Shown here piece after piece: positions 1 through 11,261 of a stretch of 64,000 bases of DNA. Source of the stretch: Tamarix chinensis (Eukaryota > Streptophyta > Magnoliopsida > Caryophyllales > Tamaricaceae); assembly GCA_030549775.1 (NCBI GenBank), contig CM060177.1:62250638-62314637 (forward strand), in the 5' to 3' direction. Below the pieces are notes generated by a model. That model was not told the DNA's origin and made no database searches. It worked only from the letters and a program-made list of their open reading frames with translations. A program made the position numbers and the translations under genes. Numbering within the stretch: the stretch's first letter is position 1; each line of letters starts with the position of its first letter.

Positions 1-671
1 CTAGAGCTAAATCCCTTCTTCCAACACTTATTCACCACTGCTATTAGCCTTCAAAAATTTTCCATAGAGAATAGATTCACTATCTCTAAGGAAAATGACA
101 CTATCCGACCTAAGGCAACAAAGGTTCCTTGGTGTGCAGCTATTTGTAACCCACTCTCTCTACGTAGACATCAATTCATCTTCTAGCTTGTAAATATAGA
201 TTGCCTCCAAATTAAGGACAATCTAGTTGACTATGAAATTGTCTAATCTAATACATATGTCCTTTGTATAGAAGAGGCAGAAACTATACCCCATGTTATC
301 TTTTCTTACCCATACAAAACTAATACTTATATTCCAATGCTTAAAAAATTGGGATGCATACAACATATTACTAATTGGCATGACTTGCAGAGGTGGATAA
401 TTCACGGTGGTCAGAGTCCTAAGATAAGGAAACAAATGATTTATATTATAAAAATTATTTGCAAAAAATTTCTAACCTAGCTCTTGTATTATAAAGCATA
501 TTATTAGTGAGTTAGCTAGTCATTTTGCTACTTTTTATATAGTAAGTCCTTTAGGAAATGCATGAATTATGTAGATGAGTTAGGTTTATTTCCCTAATTG
601 TCTTGCCTTGTTTAGTTTGTACTTCTCATCTTTCATTTGGAAGTAACAAAAATCACTTACTTACCAAAAAA
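1..671 (+). pseudogene. LINE (L1-type) 3' end: RT C-terminal zinc-binding region and 3' UTR
   Basis: This is the 3' end of a non-LTR retrotransposon. In the plus frames around 140-470 the translation resembles the zinc-binding region found after LINE reverse transcriptases: a NPLSLRRHQFIF-like block, then a CPLC-equivalent (here CIEEAETIPHVIFSYPY), then a basic LQRWIIHGGQSPKIRKQ stretch. The normal second Cys of the finger is Ser and there are in-frame stops, so it is dead. The sequence ends in a short A-run (about 665-671), as expected for a LINE tail. It is then joined directly to minus-strand Athila integrase, so the LINE probably inserted there. The upstream part of the LINE (endonuclease, RT) lies outside the window. 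Domain match is by eye. Confidence 0.65.
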
Positions 672-1631
672 ATGATCACTCTAAGCATACCAAACCTGGA
701 AAAGATGTAAGATTGGAAGAAACCTACAACTACACAAGAATCATTAGTATGAAAGACAATTACTACTACCCATGTTGACACATAATCCATAGAAAGGATA
801 ATATAGAGATAGCCCTTAAAAGATGGAAATGGACCCATAAAATTAATGCCCCTCACAGCAAAAATTTCTACAAATATAATAGAGGTTAAGGGAATTTGAT
901 GTTTAGGACCAATGTTACCTGATCTTTAGCACCTGTCATATCTCATATAATAAGTGCTAACATCTCTAAATAGTGTAGGTCAATAAAAACTAGCTTCAAG
1001 AACCTTGAAGATGGTCTTTTTAGCACTAAGGTGTCCTCCACAATGAAAAGTATGACAGTGTAATAAAATATGCTCAAATTCAAAATCAGTCACACATCTC
1101 CTTAGTATAACATCAGTACCAAATTTCCACAAATAGGGGTTTTCTATAACATATTGTCATTGGTATGACTCCTTTCTAATCTTAGTTCTCACTGATCGTG
1201 GAATGTCAATAGGTAGCTTAGAAGTAACAAGATAGTTCATAATGTTAGCAAACCATGGTGTACTTATATATATCTCAAAGAGCTACTCATCAAAGAAATT
1301 TTCAATCAACAGTATGGTTCACCATCTTGAATCAAAAGAGGCTTAAGTGACTGGCTACTACGTTCTTGCTCCCTTTCTTATCCTTAATCTCCACATCAAA
1401 ATTTTGTGGCAAGAGAGCCCATCATAACAACTAGGGCTTTTCTTCCCTTTTAGACAATAAATGCTTCAATGCTACCTAGTCTATAAAAATTATAACTTTA
1501 GTTTGAAGTAAATTTGTTCTAAATTTTTAAAGCATAAATACCATTACAAACAATTGTTTCTTGGTAGTTGATTAATTTAACTGAGCGTCATTAAGGGTTC
1601 TTAAAGTGTAATAGTTGACATAGGGATTTTC
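672..1631 (-). pseudogene. Athila-1 (Ty3/gypsy) integrase, zinc-binding and RNase H remnants
   Basis: Minus-strand pol remnant of an Athila-type Ty3/gypsy element. From 1631 downwards the reading shows the RNase H second half (NYYTLRTLNDAQLNYQET-like, then a LVASHLS-type end near 1330), an H2C2 integrase finger region (DVILRRCVTDFEF...HCGGHLSAKKT...FYWPTLF, about 960-1140), and the integrase core start (INFMGPFPSFKGYLYIILSM, about 770-856). Stops and frameshifts are scattered throughout. The core is cut off by the LINE tail at 671. The upstream half of RNase H resumes at 6546-6638, on the far side of solo LTR A. Together with 6546-6638 and 11262-16492 this makes one element. Confidence 0.85.
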
Positions 1632-2219
1632 TGTAACACCCGCAAAATTTACGACTGAAAAATTTTGTTTTATTAAAAGATTAGCGGAAGAAAAAAAAGT
1701 TCCAGTACCAAGTGCTAAGGCTAAAAAAATGAAATATAATTTACAAGAAATTCAACATACTTAAATCAGAGTAGCGTATCAAATCATTTACAAGAATAAA
1801 ATCCACCAGTGGTGGTTATAGTAACAACATTAACATTAAAGTAGGAATTTAAAAGAGGAGGAAAAACCCTAACGGTTCTGGATAATTCCTTACTCTCTTT
1901 CTCGTTGCCCACTTGAGTAGCACCTGAAAAGACCTACAAGGGGCACTGCCCATTGAATAGGCAGGGGCCCACGAAGGGAACCCTTAATACTATGGCACTG
2001 AGTATCCCTTTAATACCACACTTAAAAACAGGCCCGCAATACGGCACATAATGCAAGCTATATACATATGTAATAAGAGGTGCATACATAACAATCACAT
2101 ATATAACAAGGCTGCCACACATCAACAAGTTATAAAGTACGATCGATACTTTTAGGCCTTAAGCCATTAGTCCATCATTATTCAATCATCTCTCTAGTCA
2201 TATCCAAGCGAGTGAGAGA

Positions 2220-2570
2220 ACCCCACTATTATAGCTGGTGGACCGGAATACATACAGGGCAAAACACTCCTAACCACTATTATTGCCGGTGGATCGGTCT
2301 CTAGGGGTAGAATGCTCCTGACCACTATTATTCGCCGGTGGACCGGTCTAACCCCGACTCACAAGGTGTTTCGCTATAAGTAATTAATATCATTCCATGA
2401 TTTATCCACATCCAATGCTTGTTTTATTGAGCTCGGGACCGGAATAAATATAATCATTATCCAGGGCAAAACGCTCTTGGGCCACTATTATATCCGGTGG
2501 ATCAGTACTCATAATCACTTGCCAGGGCAACATGCTCCTGGGCCACTATTATAACCGATGGATCGGTACT
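2220..2570 (-). repeat. CCACTATTAT...CCGGTGGACCGG motif cluster in element A
   Basis: Five spaced copies of a motif of about 24 bp (CCACTATTAT followed by 3-6 variable bases and CCGGTGGACCGG or a close variant) begin near 2223, 2274, 2321, 2482 and 2542. Each is separated by a GGGCAAAAC/GCTCCTGGCC-type spacer. The same cluster occurs in all eight related elements of the window. Its function is unknown. Confidence 0.85.
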
Positions 2571-3289
2571 CATTATCATAAGTCAACTGGGCCCGGCTCA
2601 TTAATCTTTCACTTTCCTTATTAGTATTTTTCCTTTCTTTAGTCAGCACAACAATTCTATTTATTTGCCTCAGATGGGAGATCAAGAACCCGGGACACAA
2701 AGGTACACCGGTCGTACTAATGCATACAAGATACTCAGTACCCTTCAACCACGAACCCAAGGACGTAAAGGTACCTTGGTCGTACTGGTGCATAAAGCTA
2801 CTCAGTACCCTACCGACAAGGACACCTAATCTATAAGTATACACACTCCCTAACTAGGTCCGTAGAGCTAGGTAGAGTAAGATATAGTGCCTAGTTGGGG
2901 CACAAAGGCACACCAGCAAATACCAGAATAATCGTGGACTAAACCACGTCATTAGGGTAGCGACCCCTAAAGAGTCACCATTCCTGATCTCGAGGTCTTT
3001 CACTTTAAGTATTAGTGTCTTAATTAAGGTGATCACAAAATGCACAATAATCAGATACTTATTCACTTTTTATCGTTTTAATATCATTAGTCATTTCTTA
3101 TTCAGACAGTTATCCAAGATATCACAGAGAAACCATTAAGGCCATCATAATCTCATCTAATTCCGAATTAGGATTTGTTCTCGTGATACTTACTAATAAT
3201 CAAATACTCTTACCTTACTAATCAACATTATTTGAATCATATTATGAAATTCCACAATCACAACGGCATGTTAGGTATAAATTACTTAT

Positions 3290-4345
3290 TTACCCCTTAC
3301 TTATATAATTGCTAAGTCATCCCTTCCTTACTTGACAAATTACCCTATTGCCCTTTAGTTGGATAAATTACCAAATTACCCATCTTTGCTATCATAATTA
3401 CCAATTTGCCCCTTTAGTAGGTTAAATAATTACTAACTCACCCTTTAGTCGATTCAATTACCAAATTGCCCTTCTCCATTATCATAATTACCAAATTGCC
3501 CCTTAGTTGGTTAAACTACCAAATTACCCTTTTCCCTTATCATAATTACCATTCTACCCTTCTTAATTATTATAATTACCATTTTACCCTTCTCCATAAT
3601 TATAATTATTAATTTACCCTTCTCCATTATTAAGATTACACTTCTCCATAATTATAATTACCACTTTACCCTTCTCCATTTTTATAAATATTATATTGCC
3701 CTTCTATAATCGTAATTTAATTACCAAGTTACACTTTGTCATTTTTATAGCTACCAAGTTACCCCTTTCTCCCAAGTTTTCCATAAATACCCTTTTATTT
3801 ACAAAATTATCCTTCTACTCCTTACTTCCAAATTACCATAATATTCTTTTATTTATGAAAATTACCATTTTACCCCTTACATCTAATTTTACCATATTAC
3901 CCTTTTGCTTGCAAATTACCATAATACTCTCCTTCATCTAAAATTACTATTTTACCCCTTACTTCCAAAATTACCATTCTTACCACTTATAAAATTAATA
4001 TATTGCCCTTTGACTCCAAAATTTCCACTTTACCCTTTTCTCCAAAAATTACCATAATACCCCCTTACTTATAAAGTTATCATTTTTTTCATTTAATCAT
4101 AAAATTACCATATTGCCCTTTTGCCTCAAAAATTACCATAATACCCCTTTTTCTTACAACTTATAATTTTATCCTTTTACTTATAAAATTATCATTTCAC
4201 CCTTTTCCTTTGAAATTACCAAAATACCATTTTTCTTACAAATTCACCATTTTACCTCTTTCTTTCAAAATTACCAAAATTCCCCTTTACTACAAAATTA
4301 CCAAAATACCCCTTTCACTTATAAAATTACCAATTAACCCCTTTA
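3290..4345 (-). repeat. Degenerate AATTACCAAATTACCCTT minisatellite in element A
   Basis: About 1 kb of degenerate tandem repeats with a unit near 17-30 bp, built from AATTACCA followed by TTTTACCCCTT or ATTGCCCTT. Copies differ at many positions and the period is irregular. The same array, in the same place relative to the other modules, is found in B and D and as a short remnant in C. Confidence 0.85.
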
Positions 4346-5001
4346 TTACACCACTTTTATAAATTTACCACCACTACATAAAATAATAATATTAGCACTT
4401 CATTCTTATCATCTAACTCCGCCAACTTATCATTATTCAACATAATACTCATTAACGACTACATATATTAGATCACATACTTACATAGGCATATTACTAA
4501 CATACCCTTAGGCTCACAATAATATTATTCATGCATTAATAACATAATACATTATAGACAAGAATTTAAAATTTCCATCAATAATCACACTCCTCCCTTA
4601 AGTATCATCTCTACACATGGCACAAAAGCTATCATAATTTTCTTTTCTTTTCTTTTTATCAATCAATATAAGCAACCATATATATCATACTAGGCAACAC
4701 AAAACATGCATAAAATCATACTAAAATCCCTAATGTGCTAGTATACGTTTTTCCATGTGTTTAAGTGGGTTTTAACGATTACCATAATCCCATAAAAATT
4801 GAACCTTACCGGTATCCTGGTTAAGGATTCAAGGCTTAATTAGCAACTCAACACCTAAAAATAATATCATTAATTATTATGTTAGAAGTAAGAAATTAAA
4901 AGCATAAAACTTTATAAAAAAATTATTTAATAATAATACACTTTAATTAACTATTAAGATACCTCAAAATTTAGATAAATAAATTCCAAATCAAGTAGGA
5001 G

Positions 5002-5025
5002 CTCACGCTGCATGAACAGTGTGAG
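5002..5025 (-). other. CTCACGCTG hairpin in element A
   Basis: Inverted repeat with a 9-base arm, a 6-base loop and a second arm CAGTGTGAG, giving one non-Watson-Crick position. It matches perfect hairpins in C (30106-30129) and D (47902-47925) and a sequence-divergent one in B (8149-8170). Confidence 0.7.
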
Positions 5026-6545
5026 CCACAAGTAGAATAAAGGGGAGAAAAGGGTTCGAAGGTAATGAGGTAGAAGGGAGGAGAGATGGCTCGGTTTAGG
5101 GACTTTAGGCTAGAAAAGGAGGTAGATGGGGGAGGATTGGAGGCAAAGTAATGATGCAGGAGTGAAGAGGGGGTGTAGGTGGAGGCTAAGGATAGTTTAA
5201 TGGCGGCAGAGGGCAGCGGAGGTGGCTGCAGCAAGGCGGCGAAGATGGCTATCGAGCTGGGCGTGGTTGAGAATGAAGGAAAAGAGAAGGGAAAAATGGA
5301 GGGGTAAGGGGTTGTTTTCAGGAAAGTAAGGTATGGGGGTGGTAGAGGAGGTTGTAGGGTGTGTATTGGTGGTTTTGTTGGCAGCAGAGGTGGCCACACG
5401 GCGAAAAACGGGGTGGTTGTAGGTGGCTTGCCGGTAAGGGAGAAAAGTGGGGAGAAAAAGAAGAGGTGGAGAAGGGAGGAGTTGTAGGGGCTCGAGGGTG
5501 GCTTGGGTGGTCTCGTGGTGGTGAAGGGTTGAGGTATAGGGTGGCAGTGGGTGGCGCAGGGGCTTGGTGCGGTGGTCGGATCGGCAGTTGGCGGCAGCAT
5601 GCAAAAACCAGGGAAGAATGGGAATGAGGAGAAAATGAGAGAAAAGAATCGGGGAAGGAAAAGAGGGCTCAAAGTTATGAGTAGGATGAGGTAAGGAGGG
5701 ATGAAGAAAATTAATAGGAGGTAGAGGGGAGTAGGTGGTCAGCCAGGGCAGGTTGTAGGGTGGTAGATGGTGGTCGGGTGACAAGGAGGTGAAGGGAAGA
5801 AGAGGGAAAGGAAAAGGGGCACGTGAGCTATGGTCCAGGAGTTGGTTTGGTTCGAAATAGGAAAGAAAATGATAGGGAAGGGAGAGGGAGTAGCAAGGAG
5901 GTAGGTGGTGGCTGGGTATGGCAATTGCAGGTGGCCGGTGTGCTCGATCATGGTAGACAATGGTGGTCCCACGTGGAAGAAGAGACAAAGGAAGGGGAGG
6001 GACGCAAACAGGCAGACCGGTGTAGGAAAGGAAGGGTAGGCCGGCCGATCCAGTCTGGAAAAAAAGAAAGGAGAGATGGGCTGGGATGTGCCGTGCGTGG
6101 GAGGAGGAGAATAGGGGAGGGAAGAAACGGGCCTGTGGCCCAAGGAGGAGAAAAACGGAAAGAAATAAAGGAGGAATAAGGAGAAGGTAAGAAAAAAAAA
6201 AGAAAAGGAAAATGAAAAAATGGGAGAACTTAAAATAATTTAATTTATAAAATAATAGGATTTAAAATTTTTAATAATAAATTTATTTAATAATTTAATT
6301 TAATATAATTAAATATATGGGCTTAAAAAGGATAATTTTAGTAAAATATTGGTTTGAAAAATTATTTAAAAAAAATGAGTACGATAAATTAATAAAATAT
6401 TTATTTTAATTTATTAAATATTCCTATCTAATTTTATATAATCAAAATCCATATAATAATTAAACTGAATAATTTTAAAAGCTAATTTATTTTAATAAAA
6501 GCAATTTATTAAACTATAGGTTTTCTAAATTTTTGGGGGATTACA

Positions 6546-6638
6546 TTTTCATCTTTTCATATCCCAAGACAACACCGATCACATAGATAGAGGTATCACA
6601 CATGATTACAAATGGTAGGAACCAATCTAGAGGTAGCA
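6546..6638 (-). pseudogene. Athila-1 RNase H N-terminal segment between elements A and B
   Basis: 93 bp of host sequence including the two TSD copies. The minus-strand reading DWFLPFVIMCDTSIYVIG matches the start of gypsy RNase H, where DWS/PFE-(I/L)MCDAS-AVGAVL is usual. It connects upstream to 11262 (AFNDLKNILT-like end of the RT connection) and downstream to 1631, so A and B entered one uninterrupted coding region. Short but diagnostic because both junctions continue the same domain. Confidence 0.85.
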
Positions 6639-8148
6639 TGTAATACCTCAAAAATTTAAAACCTATAATTTAATAAGAAGCCTTTATTTGATAAATTAAC
6701 TTTTAGATTTATTTAATTTGATTATTTTGTGGATTTTTGAGCATATAAGAATGGATATGAATATTTAATAAATTAAAATAAATATTATGTTATTTTATCA
6801 TATTCATTTTAGTTAAATAATTCTTCAGGATAATATTTTACTAAAATTAACCTTTTTATACCAATATATTAAATTATTAAATTAATTTATCTATTAAAAA
6901 TTTAAATTTTTATTAATCCAAAAATTATTTTTATTTTATTCCTCCCCTTTTTCCTTTTTCCCTTTTCTCTCTCCTTTTTATTCTTTTTCCTTTCTGCTTC
7001 CTTTTCTTTTTTCTTCTTGAGGCCACCAAATTGCTTTTCTTCTCCCCCCTCACGTTGGGCCTGACCCATTCCCTTTCCTTTTTTCTCTCCACGATGTTGC
7101 TAACCTATCTTTCCTCCCCAATTTCTTTTCATTTCTCCCTCCCCCGACTGGGCCAGCCTAGTCCTCCCTTTTTTTCTCCCCTTCTCCCTCGTGCATTGGC
7201 CAGCCCACTCCCCTTCCTTTCTCCCTACTCTGACAGCCTACCTCTCCTTTCTTTCTCTTCTTCTCCTTCTTCCTCCTTCCTAGATCATTGACCTGCATGC
7301 CATGACTGGCCTACTCTAGCCGCCTACCACCACCTGCTATTGTCCCTACGACTCTGCTCTCTCTCCCTCTCTCTTCCACTATCCCTTTTCCTTCCATTTT
7401 CAGACCAAACATGACCTGCAAATCATCCCCCGCATGCCTTCCCCCTATACCTCCACCTAACCCACCTATGCCTACATCCTATCCCTCTCATTTTTTCCTT
7501 CTTTTCTACTTCATTTTCTCCCTCCTAGAGCCACATTTCTCCCTACAAACCTCCCCTTTTTCTCTCTTCTTCTTCTCCTCTCCTCCTCCCCTATTTTCAC
7601 TTTGCGACCACCAACCGCCGCTACCACCACCAAAACAACCACCTACACCACCTCCTTCCACGCTCACTACCTCCCTACACCACCAAGCCACCCCCACACA
7701 CCCCTATATCCACCCTTCTTCTTCTTCATTTTCTTTCCCCCTTCTCAGCCTCTACCTTGCACCACCACCATCCATAGGCATTTCACCTTTTTCGCTGCCA
7801 CCAAGGCCACTAATGCACCCCTAGAACCTCCCCTACCACCCCTTGCCTCCCATGGTTGAAACCTAGCCCTATAGGCCCTCCTTTTCCTTCTTATTTTCCC
7901 TTTTTCCTTTATCTCTACCACCTTTATAGCCATCTTCGTAGCCCTGCAGCCGCTACCTCCCCTGCCCTTAGCTGCTAATCACCCACACTCGACCGCAACC
8001 TACACCCCCACTCCACCCTTACATCTAGCCTCCACCCTAACTCTCCTCCACCTTCCCTCTTCCCAACCTCAAAACCCTTACCCAAACAAGCCCCCTCCCT
8101 TCTCCTATTCCCTTCTTTGACCCCCTTCCGCCTTCAATATGGTATGCA

Positions 8149-8170
8149 ACTCATATTGAGCAGTATGAGT
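8149..8170 (+). other. Divergent hairpin of element B
   Basis: ACTCATA (8149-8155) pairs perfectly with TATGAGT (8164-8170) around an 8-base loop. It occupies the position of the CTCACGCTG/CAGCGTGAG hairpin of C and D. Both arms have changed together, so pairing is kept although the sequence differs. Confidence 0.65.
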
Positions 8171-8814
8171 CTTGCCTCCATTTTTTAGCTCAAATTTAAT
8201 TAATTTCAAGGTATAAAAAAATAGTTGGTATTAGTATATATTAATTAAGCTTTTGATTAAAAATTATTCCTTTGATTTTCTACTTTTAATATGCTAATTT
8301 TTATATTATTTTTAGGGATTGAGTTTTACTAATCAAAGCTTAAATTTTTAATCAAGGTACCGGTAAGGTTTGATTTTTGCTGAAAATAAAGTAGCCATTA
8401 AACCCTAATAAAATGTATGGATATACGTATACTAGCATATTAGGATTTTTAATATATGTATATGCATGATATTTGTTGTTAAGTATAATGTATTTAGTTG
8501 CATGAGTTGATTAATAAAAAGAAAAAGCATATTAATTTATGTGTCATGTGTAGAAATAATGTTTAAGGAAGGAGTTTTGTTGTTAATAATAATGGTAAGT
8601 GCATATATATGATTTGTTTTGCTAATGTGGTTATTTGTTGCATAAATATTATTATTATGGGCCCTATAGGTATTTTAGTAATATTTGTTGTGTAAGGGTG
8701 TGGCCTAAATAATTCTAGGTGCTAATGAGTATTATGATAAACAATAATAGTTGGTGGAGTTAGATGATGGATATAGAGAATGCATATTCATATTTTATAT
8801 ACTGAGGGTATTAA

Positions 8815-9900
8815 GGGCAAAATGGTAAATCATAAAAGTAAAGGGGGTAAAATGGTAAATGGACAAAGAAGGAGGCATTTTAGTAATTTTTCATGGAAAG
8901 GGTATAATGGTAATTTTTGGGTGTAAGAAAGTATTTTGGTGAATTAAATTTAATGGAAAGGGTATAATGGTAATTTTGTAAAGTAAAGGGTTAAAATGAT
9001 AATTTAATAAGGGTAAAATGGTAATTTGGTGTAAATGAAGGCTATTTTGGCAATTTAATGAAGTAGAAGGATAAAATGGCAAATTAGTGTAAAGGAATGG
9101 TATTTTGGTAATTTAATAAAGTAGAAAGGTAAAATGGTAATCTGGTGTGAAGGAAGGGTATTTTGGTAATTTAATAAAGTAGCAAGCTAAAATATTACTT
9201 TGGTATAAATGAAGGGAATTTTAATAATTACGTAATATAAAAAGGGTAAAATGGTAATTTGGTAAAAAGAAAGGGTATTTTGGTAGTTATGTAAAGTAAA
9301 GGGGTAAAATAGTAATTTGGTATCAAAGAAAGGGTTTGGTAATTGTAGAAAGAGGGGCAAAATAATAATTTTAATAATGAAGGAGGACAATTTGGTAAGC
9401 TAACCAACTAAAAGGGTAATTTAGTAAGGTAATTTAGTAATGGCAATTTAGTAATTTAACTAACTAAAAGGGTAATTTGGTAATTATAATAATGAAGAAG
9501 GAAAATTTGGTAATGTAACCAACAAAAAGGGCAATTTGGTAATCTAACTAACCAAATGGGAAATCTAACAAGTATAACATTATAGAGGGTGATTTGGTAA
9601 ATTAATAAGCATAAGGGGCAATTTGGTAATTAAGATATATAAAGGGTAATATGGTAATTTAACCCACTTTAAGGGTAAATTGGTAACTTAACAAATATGA
9701 GGGGGTAAAGTTAGTGATTTAATAAGTATGGAGGATAATTTAGTAGTCTAACACAATTAAGGGGCAATTTGGTAATTATGTAACATGGAGGGTAATATGG
9801 TAATTTAGCAAGTAAAAAGGGATGACTTGGTAATTTTGTAGACCAAGGGCGTTTTAGTAATTTTGTAAATATGATAGGGTAAATTGGTAACTTGTGTTTA
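8815..9900 (+). repeat. Degenerate GGTAATTTGGTAAA minisatellite in element B
   Basis: About 1.1 kb of imperfect tandem repeats of the type AAAGGGTAAAATGGTAATTTGGT, the reverse complement of the arrays in A and D. The period is irregular and the copies are diverged. The ORFs here are composition artefacts. Confidence 0.85.
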
Positions 9901-10184
9901 ACATATTAATGGATTGAATGATATGATGTTATATCATAATTATGCGACGGGTGCCTGGATGGTAAGTGTGCATGGAAATGTGTGTTCGATATATTATAAG
10001 TATGTGTTAGGATTTTGTGTATGCCATGATCCTTGATATGTAATGCTTGATTCTATGGCTAGTATATCTTTGTATCTCTGGATTTGTGACCTATCCATCT
10101 TCCCTCGAATTGAATAAATGGACTTATTGAATAAGACATGAATAAAGTACTAATTACTAAAGTGAAAGATTATTGAGTAGGGCC

Positions 10185-10530
10185 CATACCTATCCACCAA
10201 CAATAATAGTGGCCAGGTGCAAGATGTCATGGAGATCGGTTCACAGGCAAATAATAGTGGTTAGGTACATTATATCCTATATGTTTCTAGTCTACCAGTG
10301 ATAATAGTGGGGGATCTTGAGCTCAACAAACCAAACATTAGATATTAATAAATTATGGGAACATACTAATCACTTACAGTGGAATACCATGTAAGTTGGG
10401 GCTACACCAGTCTATCAGTAAATAATATTGCCCAGGTGTAGGGATCCCTAGAGATCAATCCAACGACAAATAATAGTGGTCAGGTGGGTTCTTCCTTGTA
10501 TGTTTCCGGCCCACTGGCTATAATAGTGGG
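10185..10530 (+). repeat. CCGGTCCACCGG-type motif cluster in element B
   Basis: About six decayed copies of CCACCR-(C)AATAATAGTGG spaced 50-110 bp apart, followed by spacer sequence of the GGCCAGGTGC type. Several have lost the CCGG parts, consistent with loss of CpG sites by transition. Confidence 0.75.
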
Positions 10531-11261
10531 GTTCGCACACTTACATGTATATAAATCAAAAGATGATGATTGAATAATGATTAACTAATGGCTTAAGACA
10601 AAAAGTATTGATTTCATGTTATGATCTATTGATATGACATGAGTCTAGCTTTAGTGTTTGTCCTCGCTTGGGTACGTGATGGATTTGTTAAGTGCATGGA
10701 TTTTGTGTTATGCATTTTTCATTATACAAGGTGTTTCCTTATGTATGAGTTCGAATGTTGCCATCTATATAGTCTTTGTATTATGTGTTGCATGCGGGCC
10801 TACCTTTGAGTTTGGTTTAAAGGGGTTACTCAATATATAGTACTGATGGGTTCCCTTCATGAGCCCCTACCTATTCAAAGGGCAGTGTCCCTTGTAAGTT
10901 CATTATAGATGCTATTCAAGTGGGCTTGGGTATGAGTATGAGGATTATCTAAAAAATCCCTAGGATATCTCTTCCACCTTTTTAATTCTTTGGTAAATTT
11001 TACTCTTGTAACCACTAATTATGGGCTTATATCTTTTGTTATGAATTTAGTGAGCTACTTTATTTTAAATTGAACTTGTATAAATTGTATTCTATTTTCT
11101 TTAGCCTTAGTATTTGGTACTAAAAGGGTAGGAGTAAACCAGTTTGGTAATAAGTATGGTGGTAATATCCCTAAAATTCACAGTTTTTGATTTTTTTCTT
11201 CCACTAAATTTTAAATAGAACGAAATTTTTTAATAGTAAAATTTGGGGGCATTATATAGCA

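Larger units (their letters stand above)
1632..6545 (-). mobile_element. Solo-LTR-like element A (long-LTR family, subfamily 1)
   Basis: A 4914-bp unit bounded by TGTAACACCC at the left and GGGGGATTACA at the right, flanked by a perfect 5-bp direct repeat TTTTC (1627-1631 and 6546-6550). It interrupts Athila-1 RNase H, and the host reading resumes on each side. Oriented minus by comparison with elements B and C. Modules from its 5' end (right to left): AT-rich start (6200-6545), pyrimidine-rich block on the minus strand (5030-6190), hairpin (5002-5025), minisatellite (about 3290-4345), CCGGTGGACCGG-type motif cluster (2220-2570) and the 3' terminus. Relative to D it lacks about 60 bp just inside its 3' end, removing one arm of the terminal hairpin. 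No gag-pol is present. A 5-bp TSD and TG...CA-like ends fit an LTR; a non-autonomous element lacking separate LTRs is the alternative. Confidence 0.85.
6639..11256 (+). mobile_element. Solo-LTR-like element B (long-LTR family, subfamily 1)
   Basis: A 4618-bp unit starting TGTAATACCTCAAAAATTT and ending GGGGGCATTATA (a decayed GTGTTACA), flanked by the perfect 5-bp repeat TAGCA (6634-6638, 11257-11261). It lies within Athila-1 RNase H in opposite orientation to A. Plus-strand order: AT-rich start (6639-6940), pyrimidine-rich block (6941-8130), hairpin (8149-8170), AT-rich linker, minisatellite (8815-9900), motif cluster (10185-10530), a GCCTATTCAAAGGGCAG block (about 10867) and the 3' terminus with a decayed terminal hairpin. 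The altered last bases and motif copies suggest it is older than C and D. No coding domain recognised; open frames in the CT block are low-complexity P/S/L strings. Confidence 0.85.

Noticed and set aside
2854..3066. Frame in A (NGDSLGVATL...) matching a frame in C at 31057-31308, as a possible conserved small protein
   Set aside because: The corresponding region of D has a one-base deletion near 45812 and is frameshifted. Similarity is best explained by shared DNA ancestry of the elements.
1632..6545. Elements A-H as DNA transposons because their ends form short inverted repeats (TGTAA...TTACA)
   Set aside because: TSDs are 5 bp, the ends are TG...CA type, and no transposase is present; LTR origin fits better, although not strictly proven.
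8815..9900. Regular repeat arrays as a possible CRISPR
   Set aside because: Repeats are degenerate and contiguous without unique spacers, and the DNA is a plant retroelement context.
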